Part shown: piece after piece, positions 11,957 through 21,008 of the stretch
Numbering within the stretch: the first letter of the stretch is position 1
How the letters are laid out: every line of letters begins with the position of its first letter
Assembly (NCBI GenBank): GCA_023846275.1
Contig: CM043872.1
Span: 11,897,170-11,961,169, forward strand
DNA length: 64,000 nucleotides
Direction: 5' to 3'
From: Vanilla planifolia
Taxonomy: Eukaryota > Streptophyta > Magnoliopsida > Asparagales > Orchidaceae
Notes under the pieces: model-generated
Database searches by the model: none
What the model saw: only the letters and a program-made list of their open reading frames with translations
Told to the model about the DNA's origin: nothing
Position numbers and translations under genes: made by a program

Positions 11957-13690
11957 TTAGGAAGAGAACTCAATACGAATTCCAGAGATCTTCAACGTGC
12001 TGCAATTTTCAGTCACTGGTACTAGGGTAACCTTAACGCTGTCGTCGTCCTCGGCCCCGAGGTCCTCAAGCAGGTCAGTTATCCCTAGCCGCAGGTTGGT
12101 CGTCATCATAGCGTGCTTCTTGCCTTGACCGTGCTTGTGCGGCACGTTGACGAAGCTGCCAGCGAACTCACTTTCCGATGGCCTCAACTTCACCTCCTCC
12201 GACGAGTTGATGAACACATTAAATTTCACGTATGCACTCCGGTCAAACAGAATCCCTTCCACCACGATAACCTCTTCCTCCTCCTCCTTCTCCTTCTTGT
12301 TTCTTCCCTTCTTCGGCCTCTTCACCGTTGCCGTCACAGGTTTCTTCAGCGTCACTGGGAACACCGGCTCGCCGGCTTCCAGCTTCCTCGTTAGCAATCC
12401 GTTGCGCGCAACCCTCGGAGACCGCGGGCTGTTGATCCATGGATTAGCCACATCCTGGTACTTGTACCCCAGCTTCTCCGTCTTGAGGCAGTCTTTTACC
12501 TTCACCCTCACGAGCTGCGCGTTCTCGTCGTAGAAAAGAAAGGAGGAGTCGAGCCAGTCGTGATCGGTAAAGTCACGCCGCTTTCCGCCGAGTGTCTTCC
12601 ACACCGACCAGAGCCGGTCGATGTTGGAGTGGTGCGCGTAGAAGATGGGGTCGCGCGCAGCGGAGTAGAAGATTCCCATGTCCTCTCGGTTGGGTTGCCT
12701 TGAGTCGCCCGTCCATCTGTGCACCGTGCCGTGGGGAATATTCTCTAGGGATCCAGCGCCCGGGCCGGGTAAGTCCCCGGCGCGGTACGGCGCTCCCATA
12801 AATAGAATCGCGGTCTTACCGTTAGAAATCATCTCCCGATGCATAATCTTTAGGTTGTCATCGATAAGCTCACCAGGTGTTAACGTTGAGTTGGTGTTAT
12901 TGTCAAGGTCCACGATTGTCGGCGGCAGGTGCTGGGGGTCCCGACGCTCGTTGTAGAGCGAAGATGACTTTTCATTGTAGAAGGAAGGAATCTGCATTCC
13001 GGCCGGGGAATCCCAGTTCCAGAAAGGGAGTGCAAAGTTGTCGTCGCCGATGAGTTTGCCAAGGATTCGCTCATGGAAGTAGAGATAAAAGCGATGGAAA
13101 GGGAAGAAGAGCCATGAGTTGTGGACTTGGAGCTCCAGATCTGGGAACCCAACCTGATCGTAGCCTCCGCTGCAGTAGGCACAGTGTATGTTGGCCTGCT
13201 GCGTGAAGTTGCGTGGGTCGTCGTACGGGAGGGCCTTCATGAGCGCCACGGCTTTCTGGTACTTCGCGAGATACTTATCGTCCACGAGGTGTGCGGCGCG
13301 GCGGACGCGATGCAGCCCGTGAGTCGGCGGCACGAAGTCGACGATGGTCGAGTTGTAGGGCGGGCAGCAGTTGATCGGTGTGCCGTTGGGGGGGATAATC
13401 GACTGGCCACACTTGAGGAGATCTGGGGCTTGGATGGGGTTGGCAACGGCGAGCTGCTCGGTGCCGATGCCGGCCGCAGCGCCGTAGAGGCCGCCGAGGC
13501 CAATGAGGAGGCCTCGACGTTGGAGAGAGCTATTGGATTCTCTATGGTGATTGTTGTCGTTCTCGTTAATTGTTGCTCTGCAAGCGACGGATTTGAACTG
13601 AGGTTGGATCAATGATCTCATGGGGATGGTTGGAACGCTGGTGGGTCTGCTGGGGAACGCATAGGCGAGGAAGGGAGTGATGCTTGCCAT
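11957..13690 (-). CDS. PPO: Polyphenol oxidase (catechol oxidase/tyrosinase), chloroplast thylakoid lumen
   Basis: A type-3 copper enzyme that oxidises o-diphenols to o-quinones (browning, defence). The 577-residue single-exon frame is complete. Residues 1-57 look like a Ser/Arg-rich chloroplast transit peptide. A twin-arginine motif (R58-R59), a hydrophobic stretch and AVA at 81-83 form the thylakoid transfer signal. The tyrosinase domain has a Cys-rich start (C94, C108, C109). CuA ligands are H169, H190 and H199, with the thioether partner C173. CuB ligands are H320, H324 and H353 or H354 in the usual D-P-I-F-Y-A-H-H block. The DWL domain starts near D378-W379-L380 and has Y-K-Y at 409-411. 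A Lys/Glu-rich linker (457-474) precedes the C-terminal KFDV-type domain (K489-F490-N491-V492). Length and order match full-length plant PPOs. The start has good context (GGCATGGCA) and begins the transit peptide. No lesion is visible. The gene is much more GC-rich than its surroundings. Confidence 0.96.
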   Translation of the reverse strand: MASITPFLAYAFPSRPTSVPTIPMRSLIQPQFKSVACRATINENDNNHHRESNSSLQRRGLLIGLGGLYGAAAGIGTEQLAVANPIQAPDLLKCGQSIIPPNGTPINCCPPYNSTIVDFVPPTHGLHRVRRAAHLVDDKYLAKYQKAVALMKALPYDDPRNFTQQANIHCAYCSGGYDQVGFPDLELQVHNSWLFFPFHRFYLYFHERILGKLIGDDNFALPFWNWDSPAGMQIPSFYNEKSSSLYNERRDPQHLPPTIVDLDNNTNSTLTPGELIDDNLKIMHREMISNGKTAILFMGAPYRAGDLPGPGAGSLENIPHGTVHRWTGDSRQPNREDMGIFYSAARDPIFYAHHSNIDRLWSVWKTLGGKRRDFTDHDWLDSSFLFYDENAQLVRVKVKDCLKTEKLGYKYQDVANPWINSPRSPRVARNGLLTRKLEAGEPVFPVTLKKPVTATVKRPKKGRNKKEKEEEEEVIVVEGILFDRSAYVKFNVFINSSEEVKLRPSESEFAGSFVNVPHKHGQGKKHAMMTTNLRLGITDLLEDLGAEDDDSVKVTLVPVTENCSTLKISGIRIEFSS

Positions 13691-13713
13691 GCCGGTTTAG
13701 TGAATGTCTATTG

Positions 13714-13745
<32 letters not shown>

Positions 13746-14124
13746 CTTTTTGCAACGGGGATGTGGTGGGTGATATGATTTCCGGCATTGCGATGCAGAT
13801 ATATATACTACATGGACTCCACTGTTCAATATAAACCTCGTTTAATTCATGTTTGGTTGGCGGTGGAATAATTGATTTATTGGAACACTGAATCATGTTA
13901 TGGCTCCTGCTTTCGACTGAAGAGGAAGAAGGCAATTATGATTTTGCTTTTTATATTTTAAGTACAAACTCATCTATATATTTGCCATCAACATGAGGAA
14001 GATGAGGAACATGAGGAAGAGAATATTAATCTTATGAGTTTATAAAAGTTACTTTTAATGATAATAATCTTAGCATAGTATCATAAATAATCTTAGTATA
14101 ATATCACAACTAATTATAAATTAT
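13691..14124 (-). promoter_or_regulatory. Polyphenol oxidase promoter and 5' leader
   Basis: A TATATATA run at 13799-13807 lies about 110 nt upstream of the ATG, which would place transcription start near 13770 and give a leader of about 80 nt. The leader would contain a 26-nt A-run (T-run at 13720-13745 on the plus strand). Upstream DNA is AT-rich and is cut off at 14125-14140 by the target-site duplication of a LINE. At most ~450 bp of original upstream sequence therefore remains contiguous with the gene. No specific factor site is claimed. Confidence 0.6.
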
Positions 14125-14140
14125 CTTTAGTGTGGTTTTG
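14125..14140 (+). repeat. Target-site duplication of LINE copy 2, 3' side (CTTTAGTGTGGTTTTG)
   Basis: The 16-bp string recurs exactly at 26227-26242. It sits directly next to the poly(A) tail of the minus-strand LINE, a 13-T run at 14141-14153. Confidence 0.93.
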
Positions 14141-14163
14141 TTTTTTTTTTTTTGATTCAAAAG

Positions 14164-14209
14164 AGGCATAAGCCTAACAAAAGATACACCGTGAATCCCT
14201 CACGGAGGG
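14164..14209 (-). other. Paired stem-loops at the 3' end of LINE copy 2
   Basis: Read on the plus strand, AGGC-ATAA-GCCT (14164-14175) and CCCTC-ACG-GAGGG (14197-14209) form perfect short stems. The second overlaps the ORF2 stop, and the first lies 10 bp from the poly(A). Copies 1 and 3 have stems in the same two places with different sequences. This suggests a structure recognised during reverse transcription. Confidence 0.5.
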
Positions 14210-17200
14210 TCAAAGAGAAAATCGATCAACATTAGTTTAACGAGTGGCTTAGGCAGGGGCATCCCCCCATTCCAAGCAAACTCATGACAACAAGCACCAC
14301 GTGCCACCCAATCAGCCGCCGCATTTCCCTCCCTATAGATGTGGGTAATACGAAGGCCATCCAGACATCTAGCATATGCGATGACCTCAGCTAGAGGGCC
14401 AACCTCAGGCGGGTTTGAAATGATCCTCCTGACCTCCGACAACGCCAGCATCGAATCAGTCTGTATCTCCACTGCACGGTACTGGATCAAGGAATCCTTC
14501 AAAAGTTTGAAGGCTTCCAGCATCGCCTGAACCTCCATGGCCACGCAGGCCTGCGAAAGAACCCTCTTGCCCAGCACCCATATAGGCTTTCCCAAGAAAT
14601 CCCTCACCACAATTCCAAGGCCGGCGGAGTTGTGACCAAAAGCAGCGTCACAGTTAACTCTGATCCATCCAGTGGGGGGGGGAACCCAAGTAAGAGTTAC
14701 CGGCACTTCCGAAGAACTGCATAGGCTCCCGCTGGACATGGATGAATGATGGCTACATGGCTTCGCTGCTACAGTAAGCTCCATCCTCATGTTGTGCATC
14801 ATAGCACTGGGATTGCAAACGGGAACATTATGTCGCTTCATGTTCCGTCTCTCCCAAATGTAATACATAGTGGTCGCCAATATAGCGGCATGACCAGCAC
14901 CAACCCCGTGTCTCGCCGCCGGTGCAGCAATGAGCTCCAAAGCCCGGTCAAGGAAGGTCAACCCCGCGGTCCAAGACCCCAGCAGCACAGCCGTCGCCTC
15001 GCATGCATGCATGCCCTTCCAAAAAACCTGGGCTTGCAGACATTCCCAAAACAGATGCTGCGTGGACTCCTCCGCCGCGCAGCCCCAAGTGCACCAACTA
15101 TCTAGAGCCATTCCTCTCCGAGCAAGCCAGGTCATCGTAGGGAGGTGGTCACCGATAACACGCCACAGGAACATTCGTACTCGTGGCAATGTCCTCATCT
15201 TCCACAAGCTCCTCATGCGGTCCAAGACCACCCTGTTTTTCGGCCTGAGGACGTTGCCGGCGCTGCACTTTAGATCCTGGTAAATCCTGCCATTGTCAAC
15301 CCCCTCAGCCTCGGTCTGCACCTGAATCAGAGTATCCTTCTCTGTCAAACGGGCCCTGGGCAAATGTAGAACCCTGTCAAACAAAAGTGCACCCGCCCAC
15401 TCGCGTATCCTGTCAACATCCCAGTCCCCATCCTCGGTGAGGCAACCAGCCACGCAATCTGGCCACGCCGCCACCATGTTAATGAACGTAGGCCACCTAC
15501 AGATCGGAAGGAAGCCCAACCAATTATCTTCCTCAAATCTCGCCGACTTCCCATCACCAATTCTCCACACAAAATTCCCTACCGCAGTCGGCATTGCCTC
15601 AAGAACAAGCTTGCAGACATGAGAAGCATTCCAAGGGATCCTCAGATCAGAAAACGTCCTGCTATATTTCCGCCTCATGATTTCCACCCAGGGGCTGTCT
15701 TCACGGCTCAATAAGCGCCTGCACTGCTTCATAAGTAAGACGCGCTGCCAAGTGCGGAGGTCCCGAAGCTGAAGGCCGCCGGCGTCCTTCGGTAAAGTAA
15801 TTTTGTGCCAGGGCGCATAGTGCACTAACTGCTTGTTACTAACCCCACACCACAAGAAATTCTGAATTCTCCTTTCGATCTCGTCCACAACGCCCATGGG
15901 CACGGCGCAGTGGCTAAGTATATAACTCGGGATAGCATTAAGGACCGAGGAAGCCAGGGTCAATCTGCCAACGAGTGATAGCGGTCGAATCCGCCAACAG
16001 GCAATGCAAGCTTCCAGCTTCTGAATAAGGAAGTCAAAGTCAATTCTCTTAAGCCGTTTTGCCGCAATCGGCACCCCCAGGTATGTAAGAGTTGACCCAC
16101 TAGCCATTCTAAGCTTTTCCGCCAGCAGCTTAGTCGTCTTTTTACTGCATCTCCTGCTAAAAAAAACCTTCGACTTGGAGAGATTAACTTGTAAGCCTGC
16201 AACCTTGCTGAATCTCTTAATAATTTTGCACACCGCACTCACGGCCCTATCCGTGGCTTCTGCGTATAAGAGAACATCATCAGCATAAAGCAGGTGGGAC
16301 ACCAGCGGCGTGTGTTGCCCCGGCCTTAAGCCCAGCAGCTGTTTGGACTCATACTCGTGCACCATAATGGAAAGAAACTCCGTCGCAATGACGTATAAGT
16401 AAGGTGACAGCGGGCAGCCCTGCCGTAGCCCCCTCTGTGCCTCCACCCATGGAAGACGGACACCGTTGACGAGAACCCCGAACCTTGGAGATAAAATGCA
16501 CGCTTCAATCCATTTGCACCATCGCGGAGGGAATCCCATACACTGCATCATCCCGAACAGAAAGTCCCACCTCACAGAATCATATGCTTGCGCCATGTCT
16601 AGCTTGACTGCCATGAGCCCAGAGTAGGAAGAGCAGGAGTGCATGCGAGATGCCATTTCCTGCGCAATGAACACATTATCAGATATACAGCGACCAGGGA
16701 TGAAGGCACCCTGCTCGCACGAGATAAGGAGATGCAGCCAAGGTTTCAGTCTGTTCACAAGGATACGCGCCACCACCTTGTAAACAGAATTGCAAAGGCT
16801 AATTGGGCAGAAATGCGCCGGCACGCATGCACCCTGCCGCTTAGGAACTAGAACCACTAAGGTGTCCTTCCACTCCTTCGGCATCCGCTTTTCATCAAAA
16901 AATGCAAGCACCGCGCGGATGATATCTCTATGGGTGATCTTCCAGAAGCCATGGATAAACTCGGCAGAAATTCCGTCATTTCCAGGAGCTTTATTTCTTC
17001 TCAAACCACGGATTGCCGCGACGACCTCCGATTCAGTGACCCTGCGGCTCAGCTGTTCGGCCATGTCACCGCTCACGACAGCATGCGGTGAGACGTTCAG
17101 CGGCGGAAGCGCACGCTCCGCACTGCGCCACTTAGCCTCAAAGAAAGCTAGTAGGACGGCGTTAACACTCTCAGGCGTGTCCACCACTCTGCCCTCCTCA

Positions 17201-18357
17201 TCCTTGAGCTGTTCAATTCTATTCTTCCGCAGGCGGGATGAAGCGGCCTCATGAAAGAACCTAGAGTTACAGTCTCCCAGCTGCGCCCAGTGGAGCTTCG
17301 CCCGCTGCCACCACCACTTCTCCTCAAGTATACACCCACGATGAAATGCCGAAATCATATGTCCCAAGTGCGAACTTTCCTCTGCATCCAGCCCTTCATT
17401 CGACTCCTTCGTCTGTAGATCATTAATATGTCTCTCCAGTTCCGTATTGTTCTCAACAATATTTCCTACCTCAGTTCTGCTCCACATCCACAGTGCGACA
17501 AGAGAGCGGTGAAATTTAACTGATAGCTTCTTCATGTGATCTCCACCCACGTGCCTGCCCCATGCATGGTGCACCACCCCTATGGACTGCGGAAAATCCA
17601 GCCAAATATTCTCAAATTGAAGCCTTGCTGCGTTCCCCTGCGGCTGACTGCTACCCAGCTTGACTAGCAAAGGGCAATGATCTGAGCCAAGGCGGCTGAG
17701 ATGCGTGACGGAGCACTCAGGAAACTCTTGAAGCCCAGCATTATTAAGCAGCACCCTGTCGAGCCTCTCCAAGATCCGCGCTCGGCCTTGCTTCCCATTG
17801 CACCATGTGAATATATTTCCGGAAAAACCCACGTCCACCAGCTGCAGTTCTTGCATAATGTCGGCGAACTCCTGCTGCTGACTACCAAAAGTGAATCTCC
17901 GTCCACCTCGTTTTTCTTCCTGCGTCATTATAATGTTAAAGTCACCCTCTACCATGAAAGGAACCTCCCGGGAAGCCACACTCCTTACTGCATCCCACAC
18001 CTCGCGTCGCGTGAAATGGTCCTTCGGGCCATACACCACGCAGCAGCCCAACTTCTTCATGCCACTTATTTTGATCTCGAGTGCTACCACGTGGAGTGCG
18101 AAAAAGGTGATCGAGATATCCACCCAGCATTTTCACAGCAGAACTATTCCTGCTGACATCCCAGCAGAGGGCTGCACCGCAAAGTTCCATTCCCTCCTGA
18201 TGAGCCAATCGACATCCTTCCGCGTGAATGATTTAGCCCTCGTCTCCACAAGGGCCACCACCGCAACGCTATTCTCGCGAACGAGTCTACGTAAGTAGCA
18301 TTTAGATTTCCTATCCCAAATCCCCCTGATATTCCAGAACACAACTTTAACCGTCAT
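14200..18357 (-). pseudogene. LINE ORF2: endonuclease, reverse transcriptase, zf-RVT, RNase H (one nonsense codon)
   Basis: The 1385-codon frame is uninterrupted except for one TGA near codon 75 (18133-18135), where copy 3 has Trp. Residues 1-230 are an apurinic-type endonuclease, with W-N-I-R-G near the start, E-G-D-F-N in the middle and S-D-H-C-P at the end. The RT runs from about 440 to 720, with the catalytic Y-A-D-D near 690 (about 16270-16285). The zf-RVT segment is at about 1055-1110. The C-terminal RNase H is at about 1232-1365, starting V-N-C-D-A-A. The start at 18357 matches the N-terminus of copy 3. A downstream ATG at 18123 would give 1307 residues but lose the first part of the endonuclease. 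The single lesion suggests recent loss of function. Confidence 0.92.
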
Positions 18358-18541
18358 TTGTAAAATTGTGTCAAAATTATCCCCAATTCAGCTAGATTCC
18401 CGTTGCACCCGCACCAGTGCACTTATCTTCATGCCATCACGCCAAATCACAGCCTCGCCTGAATATTTAGCTGCCAACTGCCAACATCCAGTTCCAAAGC
18501 TTCTGCGCCCCACGAAGCACAGCCCAGGAGCTTCCCTCCTA

Positions 18542-20290
18542 CTACATGCTGTTGTAATTGACATCATCTCTACGTATACCTTCCTCCATTGCATAATCCA
18601 TCTCCCGCATTGGCTTCTTCCCCTTATCTTTTGGGAACCAAGCCCGTCTTAACAAGTCCCTTCCTCTGGCCTTGGAAATGCTTCTTGCCCTGGCAATTGT
18701 TCTGGTTTGAATTCTGCTTGGGTTCTGGGGCAGCCTAAGAGCATTGTTGTTAGCTTCTTGCCTCCTACGTCGAGGAAGAACCAACATCCATGGACCAAGT
18801 TCCCCCCGCTTTATATTCCCCTCCACCCCGTACTCATCGCTCTTCGATTTGCTCTGGATTTTGGAGCACTCCGCTCCATCTTCAAGTACATGGCACAAGG
18901 AATTCGCCACGTCCCTCGTCGGTCTACGAACAGGCTCCTGACTATCGAAGGCACCCGCCTCCTTCTTGCTTGTTGATGCTGCATGTGTGGTTGCTATTGG
19001 TTCAGCAATTCCGGTTGTTACCTTCTCCCTCTTCTCCGCATCCTTCCCAAGTGTGTCTGCATGCACAGCCTTCTGTGTCTCTTGCATACTGCAGCTCCCT
19101 GCAAGGTGCCCCACACGCCCGCAGCAGAAGCAAACCCTTGGTAGCCCCTCATATTCAAACGGCTGATATACTCTGCCAAACTCTCCATTCAACCAGGTGC
19201 CAGGCTTTAAGGGTTTTGAGAGATCCATACGAATGCAAACTCTAGCGAAAGCAGACCTTTGTATGTCGGCCGTCCAGCCGTCTAACAGGAAGGGCTCCCC
19301 AATCGCTTTGGCTATTCTTAGGATGTTTTCCACGTCCCAATAAATGAGCGGAAGGCCGGGGAAGCGCACCCAGACAGGTGCACGCATTGCAGTCGAGTCG
19401 TTTGGGCTGAAATCGTGCGTCCACAGGTCCAGCCCCATAGCTTGGCCGGCGACCTGTCATGGCCCTCCCAACCACACCTCGTTCCTGTCTTGCATGCAGT
19501 CAAATTGTAGAACAAAACAGCCAGAGGTCAGGTCCAGAATCCTGAAGTTTTTGTAGTGTCCCCAGCGCTTCTGCAAGACCCGTGCTATGGCAAAGAACGG
19601 GAGGGAGTTGCCAAAAACGCGGCCAACCAGGTCGAATTTATGGAACTCAATACGTCTATAACACGCTTCAGATGACATTAACACATCTGCATTCTCTGCC
19701 TGGTCAGGCATACCCGCTGCTCTCTCTTTAACATCAATTGTAGCCAGCCGAACAAAGGGCATAACCCGTTCACTGGGAGCACTGATTTTCGAGACTAAGG
19801 CCTCCCTGAAACTCATTCTATTCAGTTGAGCCTCCTGGTTCTTAGCCTGCAATGGAGAGCTACCCGCTACCCCCCTGACAACTTCCTGAACTAAGCAATG
19901 AGTTTCCTCCATCCGCGGACATCCCGCGTGGTCCTGGGCTTTCCTCTCCTCACCTCCCAGGACAGCCAGAGCGTCACCCGCCTGCCTGCTGTGCCAAGAG
20001 GACTCCATCAGCGCTTCCTTCCCTTTGGACGAAGACGCCCCCTCCGCCCCTGGGCCAACCACTGCTGCAGGGCTCCACGACGAATCAGTGCGTTCAGGCA
20101 ATGACACCGCCTCCTGCCTCAGGGATCCAACCCCCTCAACGTCAACATGGGCTCCAGAGGCACAACTAATCGGCTTCCCAGTGTCCAATCCCATTTCTTC
20201 TGTAGAGCTTGTACAGAATTCTCTATTCGGCGATATACTCATGGACGCCCTCGTTTTCCGATGGCTCCTCCTTCCCTTGGATCCCGCCAT
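18542..20290 (-). pseudogene. LINE ORF1: DUF4283-type RNA-binding protein with CCHC knuckle (one nonsense codon)
   Basis: One frame of 582 codons is interrupted once, by TGA at 19457-19459, where copy 3 has Trp (TGG). Residues 1-200 are low-complexity and polar. The DUF4283 domain typical of plant L1 ORF1 runs from about 210 (R-R-I-E-F-H-K) through the stop to about 350. A zinc knuckle C-x2-C-x4-H-x4-C lies at 387-400, and the tail is basic. The start is supported by a matching MAGS N-terminus in copy 3. The protein would bind LINE RNA in the ribonucleoprotein particle. ORF2 starts 184 nt downstream of its stop. Confidence 0.9.
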
Positions 20291-20553
20291 ATTAATTCCT
20301 CGTCTTTAGGGCTGCAGGCGCTCCAAACCCATGCGAGAAGACGACCGATATCTTGCTCCGCAGCAACACTCACACTTTAAACTTGTTCCAGCAGTCCACG
20401 CTGCTCACCCCCTGCCTAGGAATTCAAATTTGAAAACGGGCCTGCCAAATTGACTTCCACAACAATACAGTAACACCAGGCACGCACGTGACCAGGACGT
20501 CCCGTACACGTCGCCCCTCCTCTTGCCGTCTCCCGTACTTACTCCGGACGCTC
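20291..20553 (-). promoter_or_regulatory. Inner part of the LINE copy 2 leader (5' untranslated region)
   Basis: This GC-rich segment between ORF1 and the Copia insertion carries a ~35-bp block at about 20370-20407 (ACTTTAAACTTGTTCCA followed by GCAGTCCACGCTGCTCA). The same block, with its halves in swapped order, recurs at about 25887-25928 in the outer leader. Confidence 0.65.
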
Positions 20554-20558
20554 GCTTC
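20554..20558 (+). repeat. Left target-site duplication of the young Copia element (GCTTC)
   Basis: It is repeated exactly at 25333-25337, right after the right LTR. Five base pairs is the usual length for Copia insertions. Confidence 0.92.
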
Positions 20559-20893
20559 TGTTAGCAAACTTTAAGTTTTAAATGTTTGGTTAGCACTTTT
20601 TAAGTGCTTATAAGCATTTTTAAGTATATTGAGGATTTTTAGGGATTTTAAGTATTTTGAGGATTTTTAGGGATTTTAAGAATTTTGAAGATTTTTAGGG
20701 ATTAGAAACAAACTTTTGAATTATGAGAAAAGATTTGGGAGATTAGATATTTTTCTTGGCTATAAATAGATGTAATTGGTTCATTGTGATTAAGCAATTT
20801 TTTATGAATGAAATATTCTTAGCTATTCTCTTCCTCTTCCATAAGTCTTTCGTTGCCATTTCCAAATTTCTCCCTACTCTTTTATTTCCATCA
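20559..20893 (+). repeat. Left LTR of the young Copia element (335 bp)
   Basis: It runs from TGTTAGCAAAC to TTTCCATCA. A CTATAAATA sequence near 20760 is a likely TATA box for element transcription. It differs from the right LTR at one position. Confidence 0.95.
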
Positions 20894-20934
20894 AAGTGGT
20901 ATCAGAGCCAGCCCCATCAAAGTGGTATCAGAGC
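20889..20934 (+). repeat. Duplicated primer-binding site
   Basis: The segment CCATCAAAGTGGTATCAGAGC, spanning the LTR end and the primer site TGGTATCAGAGC, occurs twice 26 bp apart (20889-20908 and 20915-20934). The second copy lies in the internal region. The old family member has only one copy. The site matches the initiator-Met-tRNA type common in plant Copia elements. Confidence 0.85.
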
Positions 20935-21008
20935 TAAGGAAGTAGATCGAACGCCGCAGCGTCGAAGGGAGAAGAGCAAAGTTTTATAAAGGGGTGTTTT
21001 CATTTACA

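Noticed and set aside
12113-13615. Open frames on the plus strand across the oxidase gene
   Set aside because: They are antisense shadows of a GC-rich coding region. The minus-strand frame has all copper ligands and domain order.
13699-13935. Minus-strand frames with poly-Lys upstream of the oxidase gene
   Set aside because: The Lys run is the translated A-tract of the leader, and the frames do not join the oxidase frame.
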